From Serpula lacrymans var. lacrymans S7.9 (Eukaryota; Basidiomycota; Agaricomycetes; Boletales; Serpulaceae): a stretch of 64,000 nucleotides of DNA. Below, piece after piece: positions 23,190 to 34,738 of the stretch (position 1 is the stretch's first letter; every line of letters starts with the position of its first letter). The position numbers were made by a program, and so were the translations under genes. The stretch is taken from the NCBI RefSeq assembly GCF_000218685.1, contig NW_006763292.1, forward strand, positions 1,509,685 through 1,573,684. Reading direction: 5' to 3'. Below the pieces are notes generated by a model. The model had not been told where the DNA came from and did not search any database. It saw nothing but the letters and a program-made list of their open reading frames with translations.

Positions 23190-23500
23190 TGTGCCATTTT
23201 CATGCTCATCAGCATCCAGATCAGTGTTGTCACCTATAGCTTCTTCTATTGTTATAGCTTTGGGTAATAGTGTCTTGAGCTTGTCACAGACTGGCTTTTT
23301 CCATGTAGGCTGGCGTATTCCTGCTTTTACACATTGACACTCTTCCTTCTATTGATTGACTTCAACCTGATACTTTGTCTTCAGATCTCTGTTACATTGC
23401 TTTTTTGCCTTGTTATCCTTCTTTCAGGCCTCCAGACCCCTTGTACACTGTTTTCTTGCTTTTTTCCTAGCCCTTTTAGCCACTACTTTCTCATAGTCAA
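23190..23500 (-). pseudogene. Lysine-rich C-terminal remnant, possibly of a DDE transposase
   Basis: The minus strand is open except for one TGA and one TAG, each probably a former Trp. It encodes a Lys/Arg-rich helix (VVAKRARKKARKQ) followed by an acidic tail (GDNTDLDADEHENG). The basic stretch with IRQPTWKKP resembles a region I associate with pogo-like transposases of agaricomycetes, but this is weak evidence. Confidence 0.35.
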
Positions 23501-23917
23501 CAACTCATAAATAGAAGGTGTCACTTGTAAAGTAACATGAAAACCTATTGCTCATCAACTTCCCTTTTTTTTTGTGTTTTTTTTTGCCTTCTCCTGTACA
23601 GCAAGTTAACCATGCAAATTGTTACAGGAAATCCCCTGCAAGATGATTGTGGAATTCCACTCATGGCCACTTTGCGTGTAGCCTTATGTTTAAAAGTTGC
23701 ATTAAGTATTTGCTGCAGTGCCTGCTCTTGTTCAGTGGAAGGCTAACAGTCAAGGAGGGTGCATATTTGCTTTTGAGAAAGTAACATAGTTGTTGGTAGG
23801 TAATGAGGTAAGCTTCATAATAAATATCCAAAACAAGGAAAAATGCTGATATTGATGATAAAGAGGATATGGCAGTCTATTTCTCTGCTGTATGGAAGTA
23901 GTTGGCAAGCCAATAGG

Positions 23918-24340
23918 TGTTACAACCACACAATTCTCAGCCACATTGACTTAATCTCCTATTTAACTTTCATTCTCAATTTTCACACTTGTGCCACATG
24001 GCACTTGCCTCATGTTCATTCTCAGCTTTTACTTACACTTCTCACACTGTGCAGCATTGTCTGTATTTTTAGATACAACTCTCTCACATGGTGGAACTGG
24101 TTAGAGCGCTGTGCTCTATGACATCATCAGCCACCACTGTTTATTAACTGTATAGTATATATGTACAAACACTGTGTAGTAGTATATTTACCCCTAATAA
24201 ATTGGAGACTCCTCAGCGGGTCCTCCTGTTGTTTGCCCACAACTAACTCAGTTCTACCTAAGTGGAGTATACTTAACTCCTTCCCTCACCCCTTTCTGCT
24301 TGTTGTAGTTGTGAGCTAGATTATAAAACATTTTGTTACA
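23918..24340 (+). mobile_element. Solo gypsy LTR, diverged
   Basis: A 423-bp LTR from TGTTACAACCACACAA to TTTGTTACA, flanked by ATAGG (23913-23917) and ATAAG (24341-24345), a 5-bp duplication with one mismatch. It is more diverged from the full-length copies than the other solo LTRs, so it is probably older. Confidence 0.8.
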
Positions 24341-24910
24341 ATAAGATCCTTTGGTGATTTAAGGATAAGTGATTGGAGGAGTGAGTTCAATGTTGAAATT
24401 GATGAAGACTAAAACAGATCTTCATTGTTAGCTGTGTTCTTGTTAGTGCAGAACTGTTAATATTGATAAATAGTGGTAGTCACACTTATACTGGACTCAA
24501 CTGTTACAGTGGTAAGTGCCTATGGCTTGAGGTTTCCAAATTAGGGCCATCACATTATATAAGGTAATATTACAGTTTAATAGCTAAACACTTGTTTGCT
24601 TAAAAGCAGCTTTGATTATTGCGGTGGTAAGACATTAGGGAAAAGCCTTTTGCTATATAGGAGAGGGGCTTGTATATATGTGCAAATAATAACTATTCTA
24701 GCACATATAGCACTTATAGTACTATTAGAGCAACTATAGTATGCTATAGTGTTACACAAGCAATAAAAGCAACAGAACAATAAGAGCAATAATAGTATTA
24801 TATAGGCAAAATTTGAAATGCTATAAATAACTATCATCATTGCTCTTATAGTTCTAATAGTCTATATAGCTCCTATAGCTCTTAAGACTAGTATTGTATA
24901 GCTTGGGCTA
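24341..24910. other. Non-coding, with CTATAG-type repeats
   Basis: No gene. From about 24690 the sequence is built of short repeats around CTATAG and TATAGC, as also at 17040-17110, 41530-42010 and 63930-64000. Confidence 0.45.
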
Positions 24911-25310
24911 TGTATTGACCAAGAGTTTCTTACTCTGGTGCACAACTTGGACAAGCAAAAGAGAAGAGAGAAAGGAGGGATCACCCCTCAGGTTCTAACA
25001 AGTTTGTTGTGCTAGACAACAGGAGGACTCGCTGAGTCCTTTCCCATGTATTGCTCCTGTATATATACTAAAATACATGAGGTACTGTACAGTTGTAAAT
25101 AAAGTTTAAAGTCCGATGTCTAGCATGTGACTGGTCACATGATGAGTCTAGACACTGGTCAGGTGTTGTGTCACATGACTGGTCATGTGACTATGAAAAG
25201 TCCGAAAATGTAAAGTAAATGGTCACATGATCAGTCATGTGACTTGGAAAATGAAAAGTAAAAGTACAAAAGGTGAAGCGTAAATAGGTGCTGGTATGTC
25301 AATTGTAACA
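24911..25310 (-). mobile_element. Solo LTR, subfamily B (rich in CATGTGAC motifs)
   Basis: A 400-bp LTR from TGTATTGACCAAGAG to AATTGTAACA, flanked by a perfect duplication GGCTA (24906-24910, 25311-25315). The left half resembles family A, but the right half is different: it holds several CATGTGAC/GTCACATG motifs in direct and inverted order. A sister copy is at 39443-39864. Confidence 0.9.
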
Positions 25311-25384
25311 GGCTACTTAAAAAGGTTGTTAAACCATGTGGTTTATGTGAGTGAGATAGTAATTTGTATCATTGATATTTATAG

Positions 25385-25564
25385 CAATGCTTTATCCAAG
25401 TATAAGTTGTAATAATGTGTAACAAAAATAACAAGCCCATGGAATGTCAATATATAAAAAGATATAGAATATTTTGCAAGCATTTATGATGTAGTGGATA
25501 AACACATGGTAGGTGGCTATAGAGTCATTGGTCAGCAAAAAAGCAACCAATGGGTTAAGATTTC
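25385..25564 (+). repeat. Dispersed tRNA-like repeat, copy 2
   Basis: Closely similar to 16780-16980 over about 180 bp, including the A-box-like TGATGTAGTGGATAA. Its right end is cut by the LTR that starts at 25565. Confidence 0.5.
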
Positions 25565-25972
25565 TGTAATAACCAAAGTTTGTATACTCTGGCACACAAC
25601 AAGAACAAGCAGAGAGGGGTGAGTGAAGAAGAGGATAATCTCCTGAAAGGTAGAACCAAGTTAGTTGTGGGTAAACAACAGGAGGACTTGCTGAGGTGAT
25701 CTATTGGGGTATGTATACAACTACAGACTATTTGTACATGTGTACTATATAGTTGATAAAAGTGGTGGCTGATGATGCCACAGGGCACAGCCCATGTGAC
25801 CAGCTTCACTGTATGAGAGAATTATATCTAAAATAAAGGAGAAGCAGCACAGTGCAAGAAAGCGAAAATGCAAGTGGAGTTTAAAATAAAAGAAAATTGC
25901 TGCATGGCACAAGTGTTCAAAAGCAAAAGAGGAGTTTGAAAGTTAGAAGCCCAAAAATGGTATATTGTAACA
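25565..25972 (-). mobile_element. Gypsy LTR
   Basis: A 408-bp LTR from TGTAATAACCAAAG to TTGTAACA, minus orientation. The flanks (ATTTC and CTATC) do not form a clear duplication, so one side may have been rearranged. Confidence 0.82.
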
Positions 25973-26538
25973 CTATCATTAAGCTCTCCCTCCACACTTT
26001 TACTACCATTTTGATATATCAAAACAAACACTTTTATCAACATTTTACAATATCAAATTTCTATTTGATGTTCAATTTCTGTGCAGCTTTTTCCAATACA
26101 GATATTTTTGTTTTGTTCAAGTTTGATTACAATATTGGGTGCATCAATATTTAATATAAACAACAGAGAAATTACTCTATTTTACAGGTGACAAAACACT
26201 TGCAACAATTAATGTTTTTCTAAAAGAAAAATCAAGCACAAATTTCTGTGTTAAAATCCTTGTTAAGATTTTATCACTATCACAATATATTCTTTGAGAT
26301 ATAGTTCCACAACAATTTACTTGAACAAAATACTTATCATTTTTGTGAGCAATCCAATCAACATTTGTAGTACTCAAAATACTGACCAAACAATAAATCT
26401 TACATGTGGAGAAATCTTGACAACATTCTAAACAACATCTTGTGTGTTGAACTTTTTATATATTCAGCATTATGTTGAACCTGATTCTCAAAATTTTTGT
26501 TGTTGTTAATATACTAAGAGAAGATGTTGAGGACATAC
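25973..26538. other. AT-rich non-coding stretch between LTRs
   Basis: No gene or repeat end recognised. Confidence 0.4.
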
Positions 26539-26858
26539 TATTAAGAACAAAGCTTGAAGGAAGTGTCTAGCCACTTGCTGAGAGCAATCAGGGACTGGAA
26601 CTAGAGTCCAATGTGAGTAACTGTATTATTAGAGAGTATGACAGGTATACAGTACCTAGAGTCCAATGTGAGTAACTAGAGAATAGGAAGCGTTGGACTC
26701 TGCAGTACTGTCCGAAGTTTTGTAAACAAAGGTAAACAAAGCAGCCACAAAGGCAAAATAATAGAGAACACAATCAATAGTGAATGATAGAAGAATAGAT
26801 AGAGAAAGGAATGAAAATATATAGGTAGCACAAAGGTGCAGAATCACCAAAACTAACA
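26539..26858 (-). mobile_element. Solo copia LTR
   Basis: A 320-bp sequence almost identical to the 3' LTR of the copia element at 42028-46208. It is flanked by CATAC on both sides (26534-26538, 26859-26863). In its own orientation it begins TGTTAG and ends TAATA. Confidence 0.88.
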
Positions 26859-27470
26859 CATACTATATCAAGTACACAATAAGTACAAAATTACCAGTGA
26901 GAACAGTCTTCAGCAACTGAGAAGTTTGCCAACAGTGGTGACAGAGTTGACCAAGATTTTTGTTTATGTGTCGCCTCAAGCAAATAATTTCAGGCCCAAT
27001 AGTAGTCACTCAGATGGGTTTTTGTTGTGGGAAACCTGACTCTGACACCAACAATCTGCCATCCAAGTTTTGACACAGTGCTGGTAGTAGTGGATCATAA
27101 TACACGATCGGTGACAGGTTGTGGTTGTGGATTGCACAATAAGTAAAACTATATTAGCCAGGGAGTGACTGACCAAGTCTCTTCAAGCTCTATTATACTG
27201 ACTGCATCTCTACTGGTACTAGGTTTCCATGTACCTGAATTCCACATAACCTTCAAGTTACCATCGCACATAGGGAGTCTGGATGAGCTGTTGGTGTATA
27301 TACATTGGTTCCATGGCCTACACAGTCTCAAATGTGACACAGAGATGTACAAAATAGTGAGGGCCACAAGAAACTATTTCCCACATGTAGCGGTCATTTG
27401 TCTGCATAATGTGATTTGCCCTTGTCACCTGGTGCAGAAGTGTCCCAGGAGCAAAGTCCCTAGGCTGGTT
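26859..27470 (+). pseudogene. Plavaka-associated protein, C-terminal fragment
   Basis: From about 27068 the plus strand encodes FDTVLVVVDHNTRSVTG and, one frame over, a stretch with VYIHWFHGLH and MYKIVRATRN, then CHLVQKC. The order 'FDTV', 'Y..WF', 'M..V.R.TRN', 'CHL.P' matches the C-terminus of the large proteins of Plavaka-type elements as I know them. It is fused at about 27471 to the tail of a gypsy pol. Confidence 0.45.
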
Positions 27471-28051
27471 GAGGCCATCTGGACAATTTCTGCAATGCTG
27501 TCCAAATTTTATTCTAAGAATCCCTCGGCTCCTAGGAAGCTTAGAGGCATGGATTCAAATCTTTTTAATTCCCTTTTCCAAACTATGCCCAAAAATCAAA
27601 TCACTACTGCCAAAATTTGATCTTGCCTGGAAGTCAGGCCTTAAGAGGGGGGTAGTGTTATGATGCACAATTTTTGGACCTTTAAATTTTATTCTCCTAT
27701 TTAACTTTCTTTCTTTTTTGGACACTTGTGCCATGCAGCACTTTCCTTTTGTTTCAAACTCCACTTATACTTCCACTTTCTCACACTGCACAGCTTTCTT
27801 TTATTTTTAGTTACACGTGGTGGAGCTGTGCCCTATGACATCATCAGCAACCACATCTATCAACTGTATAGTACATATGTGCAAACAAACTTGTAGTAGT
27901 ATATATACCCCAGTAGATGAAGTAGACACCTCAACAAGTCTTCATATTGTCTATAACTCGGTCCTACCCTAAGGGTGTTATCCACTCCTTCCCTCAACTT
28001 TCTTTGCTTGTGTTAGTTGTGCGCCAGAGTATAAAAACTTTGGTTGTTACA
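27471..28051 (+). mobile_element. Gypsy tail: end of pol plus 3' LTR
   Basis: 27471-27655 matches the last codons of gypsy pol (FYSKNPSAPRKLRGMDS) and the polypurine tract AGAGGGGGGTAG. The LTR runs 27656-28051 (396 bp, TGTTATGATGCACAA to GGTTGTTACA). All upstream parts are missing, so this is a 5'-truncated copy. Confidence 0.88.
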
Positions 28052-28074
28052 ACAAGTGCATTGAAGGCCTGAGC

Positions 28075-28491
28075 TGTAACAACCAAGAGTTAGTTACTCT
28101 GGTGCACACAAGAACACACTATAAAGGTAGTTAAGAGGGAGTGGTTACCCCTTAAGCTGCAGAGAGTTTGTTGGTATACAACAGGAGGACTCACTGAGGA
28201 GTCTCCTTGATCTATTGGGGTATTTATACTAATACAGAGTGTTTGTACCTATGTACTGTACAGTTGATAAAAGCAGTGGCTGATGATGTCAGAGGGTGCA
28301 GCCCGTGTGACCAGCTCCATTGCGTGATAGAGTTTGTGTCTAAAAGAAGAATAAAGGCAGCGCTGCACAAGAAGGTGGAATTAGAACAAAAAAGGAAAGT
28401 GCCGCATGGCATGGGGTGTGAACTATAGTAAAAAGGTTAAAGCGGAGAATGAAAATTAAAGGAAAGGTCCAAAAATTGTGTCATGGTAACA
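28075..28491 (-). repeat. 3' LTR of gypsy element 2
   Basis: A 417-bp LTR from TGTAACAACC to GGTAACA in plus-strand reading. It lies only 23 bp from the oppositely oriented LTR at 27656-28051. Confidence 0.92.
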
Positions 28492-28502
28492 CTACCCCCC
28501 TT

Positions 28503-29608
28503 CTAAGGTTCGACTTCCAGGCGAGACCAAATACTGGAGGTGGTAGTTAAATTTTCGGGCATAGGTTGAAAAAGGGAATTAAAAAGTTTTGAGTCCATGC
28601 CTCTAAGCTTCCTAGGAGCCGAGGGGTTTTTAGAATAAAATTCGTGAACAGTGTTGCGGGAATTGTCCAGATGGGCTTCTGGTTCCCACGTTCTGTCCTC
28701 GTCTCCATAGCCCTTCCATAGGACTAGGAATTCTAGTTTCCCACGCTTCAAGCGTGCGTCTATCACCCGTTCAACTTCGAACTCTTCTTCACCTTCCTGG
28801 GTGACTACAACCGGTCCGGGCCGGTCTACGCACTGTCCTGGCAGCGGCCCTTTGTAAGGTTTCACACGGCTAATATTGACCGTGGGTACTACCCTCATTC
28901 ATTTTGGGAGTTCCAGCTCCACCACATTAGGTTTGACTTCCTTAATCTGGTAAGGACCATTTCACTGTTCGGTCAGTTTTCTAGACTGCCGATCTTTTAA
29001 CTTTAAGTGGTCAGTATCTAACCAGACCAGGTCGCCGACTTTGTAGTCAGGGGCGTTAGAGCGTCTACGCTCTGCCCTATCTTTCATCTGCTCTGCAGTT
29101 TTGAATAGCACCTTGCATGTTCCGTCCAAGACAGACTTCATGTCCTTGGCCATGTTCCCAGCAGCCTCGTTCTTGCTTTTGCCAGGTTCTACACTCATTC
29201 TGGGGAGGTACAATCTTGTTACCTCAAATGGTGCCTTTCCTGTAGTTGACGACTGTTTAATATTGTATGAGAACTGGGCTATCTTTAGCCACTTGGCCCA
29301 ATCTGTCTGCCTGTCATTAATAAATATACAGAGGTATTGCTTCAACTCCTGGTTGAGTCTCTCCGTTTGTCCATCAGTCTGTGTGGATGGAACACCGTTG
29401 ATAATTTAGGTTTGATGCCCAGCATCCGGCATAATTCTTTCGTAAATTCGCTAGCGAATTGAGGTCCTCTATCGGAAATAACCGTCTCTGGTAATCCATG
29501 GATGGACCATACAAAATCTTTAAATAAATCTGCCGTACCAGCGGCAGTAATGGCTTTGTTGGTGGGAATGAATACTACTTCTTTGGAGAAGTGATCTACT
29601 GCCACCAT
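28503..29608 (-). pseudogene. Integrase core and chromodomain of gypsy element 2
   Basis: The integrase core keeps VISDRGPQF and the following regions, but a frameshift near 29385 and a short break around 28900-28962 (an in-frame stop just before the chromodomain block, and SEQ changes at the WIGPY position) split it. The chromodomain block 28503-28898 reads FEVERVIDARLKRGK and LVLWKGYGDEDRTWEP. The zinc-binding N-terminus is absent because of the deletion near 29690. Confidence 0.85.
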
Positions 29609-29651
29609 TACTGAATCATACCCATTTGACTTGGGCAGATCTGTTGTGAGA

Positions 29652-31343
29652 TCAACCGATATATCCTGCCAGGGACCAGCTGGTATCGGACTTGAAGACT
29701 TCTAGAAGATCGGAATCCTGCCCAATTCTAACATTGGCAACCCTTGATTGGTCTATCAGGGTGACGCCTTTGTTATCATCCTCGATACCGTTGGCGTGAT
29801 CCTCTCTTCTGGACAAAGTGTCCGCTTTCCCCATAGAGCTTCCAGGCTTATGAATTAATTTATAATTAAACCTTGACAAGTATACCGCGTAGCGGGCCTG
29901 TCTTCGGTTCCAGTCTCGGGCTGTCATAAAATATTCCAGATTCTTATGATCGGTCCAAATTTCAAATTGGTGCCTAGCACCTTCTAAGTAGTGCCGCCAG
30001 TGCTCTAAAGCTCTAATGATGGCCAGCATCTCCTTATCATATATTTGATAGTTGCGCTCTGTAGGCAACAAATTATGCGATAAATAGGCACAAGGCCTCC
30101 AAAAATCGTCAGGGCATTTAATTGATAGAACAGCCCCAGTAGCAAAATCAGAAGAGTCAGTTTCCAACCAGAACTCTTTGTCTAATTCTGGAAATGCTAA
30201 TATGGGCGCTGTCGTAAACGCCTGCTTAAGCTTATCAAAAGCTTCTTGTTCTTTGGTGCCCCAGTGCCAAACAATGTCTTTCTTTGTGAGATCGTTCAAC
30301 GGTCTCGCTATTTTCGCGAAGTTTTTGACAAACCTTCGGTAGAAATTGCCTAAGCCAAGGAAGGCCCTAACTCCTTTGATGCGAGTAGGTTCTGGCCAGT
30401 CCAATATAGCTTGAACTTTCTCAGGATCCATCCTGATTCTGTTCTGGCCTATGATCATACCGAGAAAGTCTACTTCCTTTACTTTAAAATTACATTTTTT
30501 GGGTTTGACGAATAGGTTCCGTACATGTAAGCATCAAAGGACTTCTTGCACGATCCTGTCATGCTCAGCCTCATTGTCCAACTTCGTGAATATTAACAAA
30601 TTGTCAATGTAAATGACAACACAGTTTTCCATATCCGCAAAAATCTCGTTCATCATGCTCTGGAAGGTCGCCGGTGAATTGGTCAACCAAAAAAACATGA
30701 CAAGGGGCTCAAAGGATCCTCGGTGGCATGTGAACACGGCCTTCCAAGCATCTTCTTCTTTAATTTGTACATTATTGTACCCACATCTGAGATCCATCTT
30801 TGTTAAGATTTTGGCACCAGCCAATTTGTCTACTAGCTGACTGATTAAAGGCAGCGGATACGCGTTTTTAACCATGTGCTCATTCACGTAACAATAGTCC
30901 ATAATCATACGCTTCTTACCATCCTTTTTAGGAATGAAGAACACCGGGGACATCTTAGGGCTTTTGGAAGGTCTGATGTAACCCTTCCTAAGCTGTTCGT
31001 CTATGAAACTTGACACCTCATCTCTTTCTGGAGCAGAGAGTGGTATCATGTGTCCTTTTCTCAGTTTGAAGGTGTCCTTCAAATCTATAGCATGGTCCCA
31101 AGGCTTAGCCTCTGGGAAGCGCTCTGATTTATGTTTAGAAAAGACTTTCCAGAAGTCATGGTACCCGGGAGGTACCAGCCTCTTAATCTCTTCCTCAGGT
31201 TTTACCTCGTCATTGTCATTGTCAATCTTTTCTAGAGATCTGAGCTCATAAATGTGACCAGGGTTTATCTTTTCAAGATGCTCATTGTGACGGATGTGAT
31301 TCGGTTTACCCAAGTTCACACACTCCTGAGGGCAATGTGACAA
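29652..31343 (-). pseudogene. Reverse transcriptase and RNase H of gypsy element 2
   Basis: Two open stretches, 30534-31343 (fingers and palm) and 29652-30458 (thumb, connection, RNase H), are divided by a TGA that element 1 has at the same codon. The catalytic box is YIDN (30600-30611), also shared with element 1. RNase H is intact in sequence, including WTDHKNLEYFMTARDWNRRQ. The frame then runs through the deletion junction into a short spurious end (SWSLAGYIG). Confidence 0.88.
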
Positions 31344-31448
31344 TGTGACAACCCCTGTTTGCCAGTTAATCTCAGGATTGTGTTTGAATAGCCAGGTCCA
31401 GCCGAAGATTAAATTAATCTTCCCTAGTTGGGTAGCTTTGGCGGTGAC

Positions 31449-31964
31449 TCATTCTCTGTGTCCTTGGTACTCGACAACAAAGGAACATTTGTGTGTGATA
31501 CAGCCACCTGTGTTAAGCATACCGTCAATGTTATAGACGGGAATAGATACATCTAATTTTACAAGGGGGAGTTCCCAGACCTGATCTATGAAGATTCGGT
31601 TAGCGCCTGAATCAAGCAGTGCACTGGTTGGGTGTACTATGCCCCGGGCAAGGTTTTCCACACCAACGTCTAAACGGATCTCCTTTTGGAATAAGTACGT
31701 GCGCATCAACACATGCCTTGGGATTTCGGGAAAGGGTGGCTCCAACAAAAAAGAAAAAGTATTGAAAGTTACATGTTTTTCTATTTTATTTTTACCAGAA
31801 TCAAGCACCCTATTGTTTGTCTCACCGGGGCCACGCTCCAAGGGAGACGCTGGTGCAGCGGTAGTATCATAAATATTACAGTTACAATGCTTCATACAAG
31901 TACATATTTCTGATAAATTTTGAAATCTATTTACAAATTGGGGAGCCATTCCCCTTCTTTCCAT
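31449..31964 (-). pseudogene. Protease segment of gypsy element 2
   Basis: An open frame with the retropepsin-like core ALLDSGANRIFID, ending in a stop after the same GHRE as in element 1. It is separated from RT by about 100 bp with a stop. Confidence 0.75.
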
Positions 31965-32219
31965 TATTGCTCGTTCAACACCCCGAAGCAGGGGCCATTT
32001 TGTTGTGGTTTACTTCATTGTTCCGAGGAGCAAAGGCACCCAAGTGGCCTAAGCTCCAAACTTTTTTCCCTGAGCCTTCATCTCAGCGGCCTGCTGATCG
32101 TAGAAGAAGACCCGGATCTTGTCGTAAGAACAACCAGCCAGAGTCTGGAGCCAATCGTCCAGTTTCTCTGTTTCTAGTTGGCACGCCTGGTGCCCTTGAT
32201 TATTTTTTTGTTGGGCGGC

Positions 32220-32849
32220 CTACACCTTGTTTCTGCAATCTCGGGACATGTGTCCCCCTTGACCGCAATTGTAGCAGTTCCCCTTGAATGTACGCATCTG
32301 TCCGCCCTGGACCGCGCCAATATCCACTGCATGTTCATTCCCTAGTCCCCCTTGGATGGAGAGGGCCAGGAACCGGGTTACAAAATCATCCGTCCTCATG
32401 TTGCCTTGTTTGAAGGACCAGATTTGCTGACGCGCCCAGTCACGCTCAGCTTGCAGTTTGAAATATTTTTTGATCTCGACTTTGAGATCATCCCAGGTAG
32501 GCCACACTCTCGCGGTGTGGCACTCCTGCATTCTTACTTGGGTGTATCGACCCGCCACAGGTCCTTTTAGTCTTGACAGCACAGCCGTCGCTATTTCAAA
32601 ATCATCAGCGAACGCATCCCAGTTTGCTTTGATCCAAATCTGGAGCTTGATCCACCATTCGGCAAATTGCGCCCTATCTCCTTCGAAAGTGCCGGGGTCA
32701 GCGACGATCTTGACTTTCTTGTTGAACTTTTGCTCAACCGTAAATTCCGCTGCTGGGGTAGCCTGAATCTTGGCGAGCTGATTCGTCAACGCCTGAATCT
32801 GTGCACGCATGTTGTGCAGCAGACTGTTCATATCCGGTTGCGACAACAT
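32220..32849 (-). pseudogene. Gag of gypsy element 2 (internally deleted)
   Basis: It starts with an ATG at 32849 and keeps EWWIKLQIWIKANWDAFADD and one CCHC knuckle (CYNCGQGGHMSRDC). Compared with element 1, the segment between GNEHAV and the residues before the knuckle is deleted in frame by about 270 bp. A stop follows the knuckle at 32220. Confidence 0.82.
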
Positions 32850-33318
32850 GTTGACTTGTTCTCTTTGGTAATGTAAAAAAAAAGGTAACTGGGGGTCCCC
32901 ACTTGCTATCTGCGGATCAACCTCTTCCCAGCTGAGTATTGGATCTCAATCTCCAACTACCTACACTATAGTATTTGAAATTTATATAAAAAGTATTTGT
33001 AATAAACCCCGGTCCGAACGGTTGTCAGGGGGTGGTCCGCTTGTTAAGCTGTCAACCCTTCTCCACACTGGCGGAGGCAAGTGCCCAGCCTGGTCAGAAG
33101 TATTTGAAGAGGAAAATTTGTATTTTTTAAATCTAATCAACAGAGGTTCCACGCCAACTGCTGAGCTATAGTACTCCCCTTAACGCTGGGGGCCGCGTAT
33201 CAAAGGTTTTGTTTCTTCTCCCAAAGCACTACAAGGCTGTCGCTAGGAGCACACCTATTTGCTATGCGGGATATTCCCAAACAATAACCAAATCTCCTTC
33301 ACCCTGGAGTCCGGGTGC

Positions 33319-34738
33319 TCAGTGGGACTTTTTGATGCCAAAGTTACCTTTAGGTTCAAATCTAGTCTGCACCCAGTAGCCAATAAAGGGAAGAGTAAAA
33401 AAAAGGCAGAAATGAGGAGAGCCCTTCCCAGAGTGAGGATGGTTGCACCAAGAAGCAAATCCATCAATATGGAACAAGAGAAGATTTAGAGGCTTGATAA
33501 AATCCTAAGTGAGGATGAAAGTAGTGCTGAGATTCAAAACCAGCCCATGCCCTCCAAACCAGCTGCAATGCAACAAAATGTAGCCTTCCAGGAATCAACA
33601 ACCAGGCCCGGGCCCTCCAAACCAATTCACAACCCCGTCCTGGCTCCTTCTATCTTGGGGCAGCAATCTATAGCTGTAGAACAAGCAGACAACAACAGTC
33701 CCCAGCATACTTCTATTACACACAGGTCCCAGAGGATGTTATAATACACAATTTTTGGACCTTTAAACTTCATTCTCCACTTTTACTTTTTTTCATAGTT
33801 TTCACACACTGTACTATGCTGCACTTTCCATTTTGTTCAAACTCCTCTTTCGCACACTGCACTGCATTTTCTTTATCCTTAACTACAAATCTCTCATGCA
33901 GTGGAGCTGGTCACATGGGCTGTGCCCTATGAAATCATTAGCCACTGCCTTCATCAACTGTATAGTATATATGTACAAATAGTCTGTAGTAGTATAAATA
34001 CCCTAATAGATCAAGGAGACTCTTCAGCGAGTCCTCCTGTTATTTACCCATAACAAACTCAGTCCTACCCAAGGGAGATTATCCTCTCCTCCATTCACCC
34101 CTCTTTGCTTGTCTTTGACGCGCACCAAAGCATACAAACTTTGGTTGTTACAGAGGAAGTTCCTCGCCAGGCTATATACAGAGGAGGAATACCTGAAGTT
34201 GGTGGATGCAGTGTACCAACTGCCAAAAGACAAGCCCAGGCCCGGCTCCCAGAGGAGTAGCCAGCCAGAGGATTACTTAGACTACTGGCCGTCATGGGCT
34301 TCTCATGGGGCTATGCCCACAGCATGATTCTATTGGAGATTCACCAAGGCAATGGAACCCAAAACCTCTTGAGGTGGCTCCATATGTAGCCTTATTGGCC
34401 AGGGTATCAGAGGCCATACTGCTATAGCCCTGATATGTTTGGCAGTAGGAATGTTGCTCTGGGACCTTCATACAACCCAATTTGCTGACAAGGACATCAA
34501 CCTGATATGGTCATACATTGAGTTTGCCATGGTGGGCAAAACTGTCCTCCCATTCTGCAGAGACAAGACCACTGCAATACAAAACAGTTTGAAATCCACC
34601 TTCCCTGACAAGGCAAGGGCACTACCCAGGATGGTGACAAGGGTGATGCAGAGTCCCACCAAACATGGGCATAAGGAGATAGATGAGGAACCTGGGAACA
34701 TTGGACACAGGGTAAGTCAAGTAATAGTCCAATAAAGC
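33319..34738 (+). pseudogene. Unidentified ORF interrupted by a solo LTR
   Basis: I do not recognise the product. One frame is open, apart from single stops, from about 33320 to 33736 and resumes after the LTR (33737-34152) to 34735. The LTR plus one copy of its GAGGA duplication is 421 bp; without it the frame joins exactly. Stops are TAG at 33487-33489, TGA at 34325-34327 and one TGA shortly after. The protein side is Pro/Ser/Gln-rich at first (PGPSKPIHNPVLAPSILG) and then mixed (FLARLYTEEEYLKLVDAVYQ). It is probably part of another transposon or an expanded gene family. Gypsy element 2 truncates its upstream side. Confidence 0.5.
33737..34152 (+). mobile_element. Solo gypsy LTR inside an ORF
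   Basis: A 416-bp LTR from TGTTATAATACACAA to GGTTGTTACA with a perfect duplication GAGGA (33732-33736, 34153-34157). Confidence 0.92.

Larger units (their letters stand above)
28075..33318 (-). mobile_element. Gypsy element 2: 5'-truncated chromovirus
   Basis: A minus-strand relative of gypsy element 1. It retains the 3' LTR (28075-28491), the polypurine tract, pol with chromodomain, protease, Gag and part of the leader to about 33318. The 5' LTR is missing, and the leader is cut within the sequence that precedes it in the other copies. An internal deletion of about 300 bp removes the integrase N-terminus. Overall it has fewer stops than element 1 and is therefore the better reference for this family. 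Confidence 0.93.

Noticed and set aside
25973..26530. Open stretches in the AT-rich region after the LTR at 25565
   Set aside because: Composition is low-complexity, with no domain and no splice structure.
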